A stretch of DNA of 43,318 bases from RGIG3009 sp045578625 (GCA_045578625.1 JAZNKN010000060.1:1-43318); one strand, 5' to 3'; shown: positions 16,055 to 25,383, counted from the first letter of the stretch. Notes: generated from the sequence alone by a model not told the origin. Program-made: numbers and translations.

Positions 16055-16300
16055 TCATTTACCTCCCAACAGCTTGCCCAGTGCCTTTTGCACCTCGGGT
16101 GAACTCAAAAATTGCTCCGCCTTTTGCTTGTCACCTACCAGATCGTTGATACGGCGGGCGTTTTCGGGACTGACACTGTTCGACAGTGCGCCGAGTCCCC
16201 CGTTTTGTACCGTGCTTGCCAACTGCTCGGGCGTCATCCCCAATTGCCGCGAGGCATAGCCAAGCAGCGCTTGCAGCTGGTCCGGTGTGATCTGACCCAT
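16055..16300 (-). CDS. Small hypothetical protein
   Basis: 81 residues, all-helical by composition: MGQITPDQLQALLGYASRQL at the start and SSPEVQKALGKLLGGK at the end. GGGGGTGAG precedes the ATG. First gene of the trio. Its N-terminal half resembles a small helical bundle and its C-terminal SSPEVQKAL motif echoes LLNSPDGMETIQ in the next gene, so the two may be distant paralogues. Function unknown. Confidence 0.65.
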   Translation of the reverse strand: MGQITPDQLQALLGYASRQLGMTPEQLASTVQNGGLGALSNSVSPENARRINDLVGDKQKAEQFLSSPEVQKALGKLLGGK

Positions 16301-16353
16301 GCCCTCACCCCCTTATTCCAAATTATGCAACCTCGGAAAGGAATAGTCACGTT

Positions 16354-16818
16354 ATGATCCGTATTCTTGTGGTTTCCGATACACACGGCAACTCGCGTGC
16401 GTTGTGCCGTGCTTTAGACGATCAGCCGAACGCGCAGTACATTCTCCATTTGGGAGACGGCGCCTCCGAAATGACCTCACTCGCCCCGACCTGCACCGGC
16501 ACGGTGTATCAAGTGCGAGGCAACTGCGATTTTGCCTCGTCCCTCCCCACGGAAGAAGAGGTGCGTATCGCCGGCGTACCGATCCTGCTGACGCACGGCC
16601 ATCGCTACAGCGTTAAGGGCGGTACCGGTGCCTTGGAGCAAGCCGCCCGAAGCCGCGGCGTGCGTATCGCGCTGTTCGGTCACACGCACCAGCCGATGAC
16701 GCACTACGACAACGGATTATACCTCGTCAATCCCGGCTCGTTGGGCTACGGCGGCACCTACGCCACTATTGACATTGACGGCAACGGTATTGCGCCGAAC
16801 ATCGTACAGCTCCGCTAA
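16354..16818 (+). CDS. YfcE/MJ0936-type metallophosphoesterase
   Basis: 154 residues, complete for the short calcineurin-like phosphoesterase family. Metal ligands are visible in order: SDTHG (8-12), HLGDG (about 32-36), RGNCD, LTHGHRY and GHTHQP, with NPGSLGYG near the end. Acts as a small cytoplasmic phosphodiesterase or phosphatase; the physiological substrate is usually unknown. Divergent from the small-gene trio and followed by a strong terminator. Confidence 0.92.
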   Translation: MIRILVVSDTHGNSRALCRALDDQPNAQYILHLGDGASEMTSLAPTCTGTVYQVRGNCDFASSLPTEEEVRIAGVPILLTHGHRYSVKGGTGALEQAARSRGVRIALFGHTHQPMTHYDNGLYLVNPGSLGYGGTYATIDIDGNGIAPNIVQLR

Positions 16819-16851
16819 TACCACCGTATGCACCTGCCCGCAAAATGTGAA

Positions 16852-16886
16852 AAAACCGCGCTTATCGGTCTGATAAGCGCGGTTTT
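16852..16886. terminator. Bidirectional intrinsic terminator
   Basis: 15-base stem AAAACCGCGCTTATC / GATAAGCGCGGTTTT with a five-base loop, between the convergent phosphoesterase and ribF-HAD genes. Confidence 0.92.
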
Positions 16887-16895
16887 GTATTTCAT

Positions 16896-18467
16896 TCAGA
16901 AGCGGTCAAGCAGCTCTGACAGCGAGGTGATGCCCTCCACACCGTCGGGGCATAGTTTTTGTCCGTGAACGTCGATGTACAGCGGTGTCATCCCCGCCGC
17001 CTGTGCGCCGACGATGTCGTTTGGAGGATAGTCGCCAACGTAAACACAGTTTTCCGGCGAAACGCACAAACGCTGTGCCGCGCGGCGGAACACCTCAGCC
17101 TTCGGCTTCCAGACGCCCTCGTCCCCGCCGACCATCGCCACATCCAGCAACGGACGCAGACCGGAATGATCGAGCTTAAGGCTTTGCACCGGCACCTCAC
17201 CGTTGGTGATGACGCCCAAGCGGTAGCCGCGACGCTTCAGCTCGCGCAGCACGGCTTCGGCATCCGGAAACAGAACCGAATAAAACGGGAAGCGCCGTTG
17301 ATATTCTCGCCAGATCAAGGCGCTGTCCGTCTGCCAACCCCACCGCTCACGCAGGGCGTTAAAATACGCGATGTAGTTGACGTAGCCGCCGTTATTTTCA
17401 ACCAACATTTGCTGCGCCCGACGCTCGATCTCCTCATCGGAAACGGAAGCATCCATGCGGTGAAGCATCTCCCGTGCAACACCCAAAAAAGCGGTCACAC
17501 GGTCCTGCAGCGTGTCGTCAAAATCGAATAGCACCGCCTTGTCGCCGCGGCTGCCACCGAGCAGTGCGTCGGCGGTCGCGATATCCGCGGTGATCTGTGC
17601 GCGAAGCTGCTCCTCCGTGTCAAAGCACTGCTCGTCACGCAGGAAGTGTATCAGCTCGACCTCCAGGATCTCGCCGTACAGATCACCTTGATAGTTTATA
17701 ATGTATGTCTCCGCCTGCGGCGCACAGACACCGCCCACTGTGGGATGGATGCCGATATTGGTGATGGCGCGGTGCTGCACACCGTCCACCACGATCAGCG
17801 ACGCATACACGCCCCGACGGGGTACCTCGTACTCTTTCGGAAACGGCTGATTCACCGTCGGAAAACCCCATATCGTACCGAGGTGCGCACCGGCACACAC
17901 CGGTAATTCAAACGAATACGGACGACCGAGCAGACCACGCACGCGCTCCATCTCACCTGCGGAAAGGGCCCGACGGATCTCGGTTGAGCTGACGGTGCCG
18001 CCATCGCGCTCGACCTCCGGAACGATGCGAACCTCCATGCCGAGCGGCTCACACAGCTGCTGCAGCAGCGCCGCATCGCCACATCCGCCCTTGCCGAAAC
18101 GGAAATTGTAGCCGCAGCAGACCACGTCTGCCTGCAGTTCGTTTTTCAAGACTGTGATAACGAAATCCTCCGGCGTGAGGTCGCGGATCGCTTCAAACGG
18201 TACGCTGAGCCATTCATCTACTCCCAACGTGTTTGCCTGTGCCGCTTGCTTCTCCGGAGAGATAAGGCGACCATCGGATTTCGGGACACCGATGATGGAA
18301 AACACCGTAACCGTAGGCAGCGGAACGGATATAGAGGGCGAGACCACGTTGCGCGCCGCCGCGATCACGGCGCGATGACCGAGATGCATCCCGTCAAACA
18401 CGCCAAGCGCCACCGAACGGCGCGCGTTCAGCAGCGTGATCCCCGGCTGCCAGATCTGTCGTATCAC
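16896..18467 (-). CDS. ribF: Fusion of RibF (riboflavin kinase/FAD synthetase) with a HAD-family phosphatase
   Basis: 523 residues in one uninterrupted frame from a GTG start (AGGAG about ten bases upstream). N-terminal FAD-synthetase domain: GVFDGMHLGH (22-31), YNFRFGKGG (120-128), SSTEIRRAL (160-168). Flavokinase domain: GFPTVN (201-206), PRRGVYAS (216-223) and ELIHFLRDEQCFDTEEQL, ending near 303. A complete HAD domain follows: FDFDDTL (315-320), TNG (421-423), KPK (454-456) and GDYPPNDIVGAQAAG (478-492). RibF makes FMN and FAD from riboflavin; the HAD class includes FMN and pyrimidine-intermediate phosphatases (YigB, YbjI, YcsE). The usual F-x-x-HP motif of the synthetase domain is not evident near 55-65. 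No other rib gene is nearby. Confidence 0.88.
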   Translation of the reverse strand: MIRQIWQPGITLLNARRSVALGVFDGMHLGHRAVIAAARNVVSPSISVPLPTVTVFSIIGVPKSDGRLISPEKQAAQANTLGVDEWLSVPFEAIRDLTPEDFVITVLKNELQADVVCCGYNFRFGKGGCGDAALLQQLCEPLGMEVRIVPEVERDGGTVSSTEIRRALSAGEMERVRGLLGRPYSFELPVCAGAHLGTIWGFPTVNQPFPKEYEVPRRGVYASLIVVDGVQHRAITNIGIHPTVGGVCAPQAETYIINYQGDLYGEILEVELIHFLRDEQCFDTEEQLRAQITADIATADALLGGSRGDKAVLFDFDDTLQDRVTAFLGVAREMLHRMDASVSDEEIERRAQQMLVENNGGYVNYIAYFNALRERWGWQTDSALIWREYQRRFPFYSVLFPDAEAVLRELKRRGYRLGVITNGEVPVQSLKLDHSGLRPLLDVAMVGGDEGVWKPKAEVFRRAAQRLCVSPENCVYVGDYPPNDIVGAQAAGMTPLYIDVHGQKLCPDGVEGITSLSELLDRF

Positions 18468-18491
18468 AAGCCCTCATCTCCTTTGCAAGTA

Positions 18492-18520
18492 AGTATATCA
18501 CATCTTATCAAAAAACGAAA
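18492..18520 (-). promoter_or_regulatory. Possible promoter of ribF-HAD
   Basis: Minus strand extended -10 TGATATACT (TATACT at 18492-18497) with a weak -35 region near 18515-18520. Confidence 0.35.
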
Positions 18521-18630
18521 GCCTTTTATAAAAAACACACAAAGAACACAAAGGTTTTATATACTGATTTACGCTGAGGAGGTATAGGTCTCTGTGCCTC
18601 CCCCACTTTTGCAAGGAAGGACGTGTTTCC

Positions 18631-19599
18631 ATGATCGAAGTACAGAATTTGACCAAACGCTACGGTTCGCACTGTGCGGTGAACGACATCAGCTTCAAGG
18701 TCGAAGAAGGCGAGATCCTGGGCTTTCTGGGGCCGAACGGTGCCGGTAAGTCCACCACGATGAATATCCTGACCGGATACCTGTCGGCAAGTTCCGGCAC
18801 CGTTAAGATCAACGGCCACGATATTCTGGATGAACCCAACGAGGCCAAGGCGAATATCGGCTATCTGCCGGAGCAACCTCCACTGTATGTGGATATGACG
18901 GTGCGCGAATATCTGGATTTTGTGTACGATCTGAAAAAATGCACCATCAACCGTCGCAAGCACATTGCCGAGATCTGCCGCTTGGTACATATCGAGGACG
19001 TGTATGGCCGTCTCATCAAAAACCTGTCCAAAGGTTATCGGCAGCGTGTCGGCTTTGCGCAGGCGCTCATCGGCAATCCGCCGGTGCTGATCCTGGACGA
19101 GCCCACCGTCGGTCTCGACCCCAATCAGATCATTGAGATCCGTACGCTCATCAAAAATCTGGGCAAGCACCATACGGTGATCCTGTCCTCCCACATCCTG
19201 CCCGAGGTGGAAGCGGTCTGCGACCGTATCGTCATTATCAACGAAGGCAAGATCGTGGCGGATAACACCACGGCGAATCTGTCGTCCGATTTTTCCGATG
19301 ACCATCGCCTGCTCGCCCGCATCGCCGGTGATGAGCAGCGCGTGTATTCCATTCTCAAGCACGTCCCCGGCATCGCAGATATCACCACCTGCGGTCAGCG
19401 GGAGACCGGTGTGTATGAGTATGCGTTAGAACCGGTACACGGTGCGGACTTCCGTCGGGCGCTGTTCAACGCGCTGGCCAAGGAAGGCTGCCCGCTGCTC
19501 GGTCTGAAGTCCATGGAAATGACTCTGGAAGAGATCTTTATCTCTCTGACCCGGGAAAAACTGCCCGAAACCACTCGTAAAGGAGGCAGACGCAAATGA
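18631..19599 (+). CDS. ABC transporter ATP-binding protein (GldA/CcmA-like)
   Basis: 322 residues. Walker A GPNGAGKST (34-42), Q-loop at YLPEQPPLY, signature LSKGYRQRVGFAQ, Walker B VLILDEPTVGLDP and switch ILSSHILPEVEAV. A C-terminal extension of about 90 residues is typical of drug- or polysaccharide-type ABC-2 ATPases. It energises the permease encoded next with an ATGA overlap. The following GldG-like and DUF4340 genes make this a gldA-gldF-gldG-type locus. The exported substrate is unknown. Confidence 0.92.
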   Translation: MIEVQNLTKRYGSHCAVNDISFKVEEGEILGFLGPNGAGKSTTMNILTGYLSASSGTVKINGHDILDEPNEAKANIGYLPEQPPLYVDMTVREYLDFVYDLKKCTINRRKHIAEICRLVHIEDVYGRLIKNLSKGYRQRVGFAQALIGNPPVLILDEPTVGLDPNQIIEIRTLIKNLGKHHTVILSSHILPEVEAVCDRIVIINEGKIVADNTTANLSSDFSDDHRLLARIAGDEQRVYSILKHVPGIADITTCGQRETGVYEYALEPVHGADFRRALFNALAKEGCPLLGLKSMEMTLEEIFISLTREKLPETTRKGGRRK

Positions 19600-20306
19600 C
19601 CGCCGTTTTCAAGCGTGAATTTAAGACCTATTTCACCTCCCCCATCGGCTACTGCGTCATCGCGCTGATGTTTGCGCTGACCGGTTTCTTCTTTGTGAAC
19701 CACAACCTGTACTACTTATCGCCGGATCTAGCGCCGGTGTTCCAGAGCCTGCAGAGCTATATGCTCATTCTGGTACTGCCGATCCTGACCATGCGTCTGA
19801 TGAGCGACGATAAGCGTCAAAAGACCGATCAGGTGCTGTTCACCTCGCCGGTGGGATTGACAGGTATCGTGTTGGGCAAGTTCCTGGCGGCCATGCTGCT
19901 GTTTGCCATCAGCTGCTCCATGACCCTCATCTGCGCCATCATCATCGCCTTTAAGGCCACGCCCGACTGGTTGGTCATTATGGGCAACTACCTCGGTCTG
20001 CTGTTGGTCGGCGGTATGGTCATTGCCATCGGTCTGCTGATCTCCTGCCTGACCGAAAGCCAGTTTATCGCCGCACTTGGCACCTTCATTGCGTCGTTTC
20101 TGTTGCTGATGGTGGACGACTTGACCTCGTTGCTCCCGAACGTTGTCTGGGTCGCCAAAGTCACCTCGTTCCTGTCGGTAACGCAGCGGTACGCTACCTT
20201 TGCCGCCGGCACCATTCAGTACGACGATATTCTCTTCTTCCTGTCCATACAAGCGCTGTTCCTGTTCCTGACGGTGCGCCTGCTGGATCGCAAGAGATGG
20301 AATTGA
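19596..20306 (+). CDS. ABC-2 type permease (GldF-like)
   Basis: 236 residues with about six hydrophobic helices: an N-terminal FKTYFTSPIGYCVIALMFAL segment and further spans near 50-70, 95-125, 130-155, 160-180 and 205-230. The TDQVLFTSPVGLTGIVLGKF motif is typical of the ABC-2 permeases paired with GldG. Stop and start codons overlap with the ATPase gene. It forms the membrane pore of the system. Confidence 0.9.
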   Translation: MTAVFKREFKTYFTSPIGYCVIALMFALTGFFFVNHNLYYLSPDLAPVFQSLQSYMLILVLPILTMRLMSDDKRQKTDQVLFTSPVGLTGIVLGKFLAAMLLFAISCSMTLICAIIIAFKATPDWLVIMGNYLGLLLVGGMVIAIGLLISCLTESQFIAALGTFIASFLLLMVDDLTSLLPNVVWVAKVTSFLSVTQRYATFAAGTIQYDDILFFLSIQALFLFLTVRLLDRKRWN

Positions 20307-20322
20307 GAGGAGGGACGCTGCT

Positions 20323-21933
20323 ATGAAAAAGAAAAACGAGATCAACAAAGCGGTTGAGACCACGGTAGAAGAGACGGTGGAGACCGCTGCCGAAGAAACC
20401 GTTGGGGCGGAAGCTACCGAGAAAAAGCCGTCCCGCTTCAACTGGAAAACCAACCGTAAGCTGCGGCTTGGCACCACCGCGACGGTGTTTACCGCTGTCG
20501 TGATCGCCGCCGTGATGATCTTCAACGTCATCGTGGGCGTGCTGTATGACCGTTTTCCTTGGAAGATCGACCTGACCACCGACAACACCTACACAATGTC
20601 GGATCAGGGCCGCGCTGTTGCCAAAAACGTTAAGAAGGACGTGGAGATCCTAGTGTTTCTGGGAGAAAAATATTTCTCCGCGCCCAACCTCAGCGACACT
20701 TCTCTGAACACGGTACTGCGTCAGTTCTACCTGTTTACCAAGGAGTACAGCTCGCTGAGCGGCGGCAAGCTCACCACCACCTATCTGGACATGGATGCCG
20801 ATCCCACCCTGTCGGCGACCTACGCGGACTACAATGTGGAATACGGCAGCATCCTGTTCCGCTGCGGTGAGCAATACCGCGTGATCAGTGTTGACGATCT
20901 GTATTCCTACGATTACAGCACGACGTACGGAACCTATTCCTACTTCTCGAAGGTTGATGAAGTGCTGTCCTCCACCGTCAATTCGATCTGCGGCGGCAAG
21001 ACCGTCACCATCACCTTCCTAACCGGTCACGGCGAGGATACCGCGCTGATCGAGGATATGAGCAGTCTGTATCAGCTCAACGGCTATACGACGGAAACGC
21101 TCAACTTCAATACCGCTTCGGCGGCCGAGATCGACGAGACCACTGAGATGCTGGTCATTGCGGCCCCCAAAACGAGCTATTCACTGGACGAGATCTCCCG
21201 CCTGCGTGAGTGGCTGCACAACGACGGCAATCTGGATCGCAACCTGTTTGTCCTGTGCAACTATGAGTGTGAAGCCGATCCCGAGACCAACCGCGTCAAC
21301 CTGTATGACTTCCTGGCAGACGACTACGGTATTACCGTCACCAAAAACCTCATCGTCGAAACCGATTCGAGCAGCTATATGCCCATCACCGGCGGCGAAT
21401 ATCAGCCGCTGACGATGATGAACGCTACCGACCTGACGGGCAGCAACGGCACGGTCGTGATGCCCTACACGCTGCAGCTGGAGCTGAGCAATGAGGAAGA
21501 TCCCGCCGCCACCGGTGTGGGTAACGTCGCTCTGGTAGAATTCCCCGAAAGCGCCCAGTTGGTTGAGGTGGAGTCCTTGCAGGAAGGCAAGACCAAGGTG
21601 CAGAAAGAAGCAGAGAATTACCCGCTCGTCGGTATGGCGTATGCGGTGGAAGCCAGCGGTACCGTTTCCAACCACGTGATCGTCAGCGGCAGCTATCAGT
21701 TCCCCGGCTATCGTGCCTTTCCCTCCTACGACAATGAAGAACTGATGCTGGAACCGATCCGCGAGACCTGCAGTCTGGGCGATACGCTGTCGATGTCCGC
21801 TAAGGATCTCACGGTGGTGACCTTAGGCTTCACCGAGGCCAATGCCCGCGTCATTAACATCTTCTTCATCGCTGTACCGGTCCTGCTGATCCTCACCAGC
21901 CTCGTCATCTTCTTCAGAAGGAGGCACTTATGA
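20323..21933 (+). CDS. GldG-like ABC-associated extracytoplasmic protein
   Basis: 536 residues. A charged cytoplasmic N-terminus (1-45, Glu/Thr-rich) leads to a transmembrane helix (about 50-72). A large external domain follows, including DLTTDNTYTMSDQGRAVAKN, ITFLTGHGED and LREWLHNDGNLDRNLFVLCN, and the protein ends in a helix (about 508-530) with an FFRRRHL tail. This matches the GldG/IFT52-like ABC-associated family (COG3225). It probably forms an extracytoplasmic assembly with the DUF4340 protein. The gap to the permease gene is 16 bases. Confidence 0.88.
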   Translation: MKKKNEINKAVETTVEETVETAAEETVGAEATEKKPSRFNWKTNRKLRLGTTATVFTAVVIAAVMIFNVIVGVLYDRFPWKIDLTTDNTYTMSDQGRAVAKNVKKDVEILVFLGEKYFSAPNLSDTSLNTVLRQFYLFTKEYSSLSGGKLTTTYLDMDADPTLSATYADYNVEYGSILFRCGEQYRVISVDDLYSYDYSTTYGTYSYFSKVDEVLSSTVNSICGGKTVTITFLTGHGEDTALIEDMSSLYQLNGYTTETLNFNTASAAEIDETTEMLVIAAPKTSYSLDEISRLREWLHNDGNLDRNLFVLCNYECEADPETNRVNLYDFLADDYGITVTKNLIVETDSSSYMPITGGEYQPLTMMNATDLTGSNGTVVMPYTLQLELSNEEDPAATGVGNVALVEFPESAQLVEVESLQEGKTKVQKEAENYPLVGMAYAVEASGTVSNHVIVSGSYQFPGYRAFPSYDNEELMLEPIRETCSLGDTLSMSAKDLTVVTLGFTEANARVINIFFIAVPVLLILTSLVIFFRRRHL

Positions 21934-23510
21934 AAAAACGCAACGGAAGTTTATTGGCTGCGGTCATCTCGTTTGCGGTTTTGCTTGCCATACTGATCGT
22001 TGTACTGATGCTGCCCGGCACAGAGACCGGCAACACCGGCACGACAACGACCACGGCGTCGACCACGGTGATTCCCCTCACGCCGACCACCTCACCGAGC
22101 GGCACACAGACCCTGCCGTCCGGCACGACGGCCAGCAAAAGCGCCATCCAATCAGCGACCATCACCCTGCCGGAGGAAACCTTTACGCTGGAACCCAATA
22201 CCAAAGGTGTCCTGCGCGTGAAAGGTCACGAGGAGCTGGAGGATTTTGTCAACACCTCCGCCTATGCTTACCTTGTCGAGGCACTGACGGATATCACGGC
22301 GCTTCGCATCATCAACAGCGCGCCGGAGCATCCGGAGGATTTCGGGTTTGATACCAAGGAGGGATGCACGGCCGCGGTCAAGGTGCTTTACACCGATGGC
22401 TCCGCCATCTCTCTGGAGGTCGGTGATACCGCCCCCTCCGGCGAAGGCTGCTATCTGCGTCGCGACGGTTCCTCGGCGATCTATCTGGTCGATACGAACT
22501 TTGCAGATACGGTATCGATGCCTTCCAGCAACTATCTGTCGATGATACCGATCGCCACCCCCACCACGACCCAGACCAACTCAGCAGATACCGCGGTGGT
22601 ACGTGACGTGGCGCTATCGGGTTCGGTGCGTCCTGAACCCATCGTGTTCCAGGTCTCCAACACCATTTCAAGCAAGGACGAAAGCGCGCAGATCATGACC
22701 GGCTATTATTTGACAAAGCCGTTCTACCGTTCGGTAAAGAACGGTACCGATATGCTGAGTACCACGACCTATTCGGGTTTTGTTGCCAGTGATATTGCCG
22801 CGCTCCATCCCACCGAGGAGGATCTGGAAGCCTACGGTTTGAATGATCCGTATTCCGTTTGCACTGTCAACCTTTCCATTCAGAAGTCCAGCACCAAGAC
22901 GGATGAGGACGGCAACGAGTTCACGGAGCTGTCTTTCTACAACACCTTTGAATACACCGTCAAGTTGGGCAATGTGGTAAAGGATAACGAGGAATGCCGC
23001 TACGCGTTGGTATATCACGGCGATGAGCTCGTCCCGATGGTATACGAGGTCGTCACCAGCAGTCTCCGGTGGGCAGAGGTACAATACGACGATCTGGCTG
23101 ACCCGCTGCTGTTCTTCACGTATATCGATCAGGTGGAGACGTTCGGCATCACACTGGACGGCGAAAAAACGCTGTTCGAGCTGACGCACTATCCCAATAA
23201 GGAAGACGCCGACAGCCGACTGAAGGTGGTCGCCAACGGCAACCGTTACAACTCGGCCTTGTTCCGTGACGTGTACCAGACGCTGATGGGTATTCTGCGT
23301 GTGGAGTCCACCGAGGAAACGCCGAAAGGTGAACCGATGCTGACTCTCGAGATCGAGACCAATACCGATATTGCTCGCGGCGGTTGGATCAAGCTGTATC
23401 AGTATTCTGCCGGTAAATACTTGGCAGAACACGAAAGCGGCGAGATCTATCTGGTCGGTGCCAAGGACGTTGAACAGGCACTGGCGACCTACCGTGAATT
23501 CTTAGGATGA
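21930..23510 (+). CDS. DUF4340 domain-containing protein
   Basis: 526 residues. An N-terminal anchor helix (about 9-28) and a Thr/Ser-rich linker (about 32-75) precede tandem beta-rich DUF4340-type repeats: a LEDFVNTSAYAYLVEALTDI segment, EVGDTAPSGEGCYLR, LGNVVKDNEECRYALVYHG and LVGAKDVEQALATYREF at the end. It overlaps the GldG-like gene by four bases. DUF4340 proteins usually accompany GldA/F/G-type loci; they are extracytoplasmic with unknown biochemistry. It is the last gene of the operon, followed by a strong terminator. Confidence 0.85.
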   Translation: MKKRNGSLLAAVISFAVLLAILIVVLMLPGTETGNTGTTTTTASTTVIPLTPTTSPSGTQTLPSGTTASKSAIQSATITLPEETFTLEPNTKGVLRVKGHEELEDFVNTSAYAYLVEALTDITALRIINSAPEHPEDFGFDTKEGCTAAVKVLYTDGSAISLEVGDTAPSGEGCYLRRDGSSAIYLVDTNFADTVSMPSSNYLSMIPIATPTTTQTNSADTAVVRDVALSGSVRPEPIVFQVSNTISSKDESAQIMTGYYLTKPFYRSVKNGTDMLSTTTYSGFVASDIAALHPTEEDLEAYGLNDPYSVCTVNLSIQKSSTKTDEDGNEFTELSFYNTFEYTVKLGNVVKDNEECRYALVYHGDELVPMVYEVVTSSLRWAEVQYDDLADPLLFFTYIDQVETFGITLDGEKTLFELTHYPNKEDADSRLKVVANGNRYNSALFRDVYQTLMGILRVESTEETPKGEPMLTLEIETNTDIARGGWIKLYQYSAGKYLAEHESGEIYLVGAKDVEQALATYREFLG

Positions 23511-23522
23511 TCCTTTCATAAC

Positions 23523-23561
23523 AAACACGGCGTATCACCACTGCGGTGATACGCCGTGTTT
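23523..23561. terminator. Bidirectional intrinsic terminator
   Basis: 17-base stem AAACACGGCGTATCACC / GGTGATACGCCGTGTTT with a five-base loop, between the DUF4340 gene and the convergent ydbT-like gene. Confidence 0.93.
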
Positions 23562-23563
23562 CT

Positions 23564-24946
23564 TTATATCTTCCACCGAGCGATCTCCCGCCCCACCGCA
23601 TCGTACGGCAGACCCCACACCCGATGCGTACGTTTCTTTTCTCCAAAGCAACGCACCTTGACAGTACAGGTGCCGCGGCGGCGTTGAAGCCACGACCGTG
23701 TCACCGTAATGCAATCGATCACGTCTCGCGGCAAATATACGCGGTACAAGGCCAGACCCCGCGGATAACACAGCGTTACCGATTCCGGCCCACAACCGAA
23801 TCCCGCTTGCCGCACACCGCAAAAGCGTACTAATAACCACCAAAGGCTGAACGTCGTCCACAGCACCGCGATCCCCCGCCACCACGCGCCCAACCACCAC
23901 AGAATACTTCCGAAAAACAGCAGTGAGAGCGGTGCTGCCGTGTAGCGCCACCAAGAGTGGCTTGTGGGACGAAGCAGACAGCGATACACCGGAAAGCCGG
24001 GCAACAGCTGATCCAGACACGCGCTGAGATCGCGTGGACGGGCGGCGGGAATGAGTACCGGACGCGCGCCGATATCCCGACCGTAGCCCGCCGCGGTCAC
24101 GACCACCGTATACAGTGAAAACACCCGCATCGTCAAGGTCTGACGCAATTCCAGCGCCGTGATCTTCTCGCGGTCGATCAGCACTTCCCGTCGGGTAAAC
24201 AGACCGGACGACACGTGCAGATGGGTACGCTCCCGCCGTGCGCGAAAGCCGGCATACCGTAAAAAGTTGCGTACCGCCGCAACCGCCCAACCGATGATCA
24301 GCACGTTGCCGGCAGTGCGCAGGACGGACGGCAGGCCCAGATCGATCAACCGATCCACCAAGCCCACCACGTCCTGCGTCACCTGCGTTCCCAGAAGATT
24401 GCCGCTTTGCCGCAGTACCGGTGCGATGGTCAGCAGCCCCACCGCAGCATTGGAGCCGGTCAGTGACATGACCAATACCGGCCACCGGCTGGCACGGTAG
24501 TCGTGACCGCTGTTCTTGAGGAAAAACAACCGTTTGGTCTGCTCAGCCGAAAGATACAGTCTCACATCGGCACGACGGCGCAGTCCGGCGGTGCTGACCA
24601 ACACACGGCGACCGCCGAGCAGCCACAGCAGCGGCGTGCGTTCCACCTCCACCGAGGCCGCTTCCTCGGCGGATATATGCAGCGTGCGGCGCACCACGAT
24701 GCCTTGACGCACACCGATCGTGTGGAAGCGCCCGCCGGAGGACGTGGACAGGTGGTAGCGGCAGTTCCACCATTTCATCAGCGCATAGACGATCATCGCA
24801 CCGCCGACAAGCACCTCATAACGGTACAGCGTGGGTGGCATCCCGCGCAGGGCGGCAAGCAGCATACGGATAAGCGGCAGCAGCAACAGCACGCGCCAGC
24901 GATGCAGATCGTATACGGCATACGCAAAGTACGGACGCTGCTCCAT
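23564..24946 (-). CDS. PH domain-containing membrane protein (YdbT-like)
   Basis: 460 residues from the ATG at 24944-24946, which shares one base with the stop of the upstream gene (TGATG); GGAGG lies about ten bases before. The frame is open further upstream but that part overlaps ydbS. The protein alternates membrane helices (about 17-32, 42-57, 150-175, 195-240, 340-385) with bacterial PH (bPH_2) segments, for example VRQGIVVRRTLHISAEEAAS, VSSGLFTRREVLIDREKITA and YRVYLPRDVIDCITV. YdbS/YdbT pairs are membrane proteins of unclear function, linked in Bacillus to resistance against heterologous bacteriocins. Confidence 0.8.
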   Translation of the reverse strand: MEQRPYFAYAVYDLHRWRVLLLLPLIRMLLAALRGMPPTLYRYEVLVGGAMIVYALMKWWNCRYHLSTSSGGRFHTIGVRQGIVVRRTLHISAEEAASVEVERTPLLWLLGGRRVLVSTAGLRRRADVRLYLSAEQTKRLFFLKNSGHDYRASRWPVLVMSLTGSNAAVGLLTIAPVLRQSGNLLGTQVTQDVVGLVDRLIDLGLPSVLRTAGNVLIIGWAVAAVRNFLRYAGFRARRERTHLHVSSGLFTRREVLIDREKITALELRQTLTMRVFSLYTVVVTAAGYGRDIGARPVLIPAARPRDLSACLDQLLPGFPVYRCLLRPTSHSWWRYTAAPLSLLFFGSILWWLGAWWRGIAVLWTTFSLWWLLVRFCGVRQAGFGCGPESVTLCYPRGLALYRVYLPRDVIDCITVTRSWLQRRRGTCTVKVRCFGEKKRTHRVWGLPYDAVGREIARWKI

Positions 24947-25383
24947 CACGGTGCTGCCTCCGCTTGCTCCAGCCTCACAGTCAGCGCATACGCATCGCGC
25001 CAATCCAACAGCGGCAGCCACGCCGATCCGCCCGCAAAGCGCAGGATAACGGTACGGCACTCAAACAATCGGTGCAGCGGCGGTGTCCAGATCTCATACG
25101 TGCGCAGCGCATCGACCGGTACGAACAGCTCTCGGCGCCACAGCAACCCATACGTCGCACGTACCGCGTGCGAATCAAAGCTGCCGTGCAGCGAGCGCGT
25201 CAGCGGCGGCAGATACCATACCGAAAGCGGGATCGCGATAACGATCGGGATCAGCCCACTCCACGCCGGATACCAGTCCCACGTTCGCGACGGCAACCAC
25301 AGCAGCACCGCCAGAATCAGCATAAGGACGGTCAGCGTCACACGCAGGACCCATACCGCCCCTTTTCCCGCACGAAATTCCAT
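24946..25383 (-). CDS. PH domain-containing membrane protein (YdbS-like)
   Basis: 145 residues: two N-terminal helices (about 10-29 and 42-58) and one bPH_2 domain (about 65-140) with ATYGLLWRRELFVPVDALRT and RTVILRFAGGSAWLPLLDW. Ribosome site GGAGGG precedes the ATG. The stop overlaps the next gene's start by one base. Size and order match ydbS-ydbT pairs of Firmicutes. Function not established. Confidence 0.78.
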   Translation of the reverse strand: MEFRAGKGAVWVLRVTLTVLMLILAVLLWLPSRTWDWYPAWSGLIPIVIAIPLSVWYLPPLTRSLHGSFDSHAVRATYGLLWRRELFVPVDALRTYEIWTPPLHRLFECRTVILRFAGGSAWLPLLDWRDAYALTVRLEQAEAAP

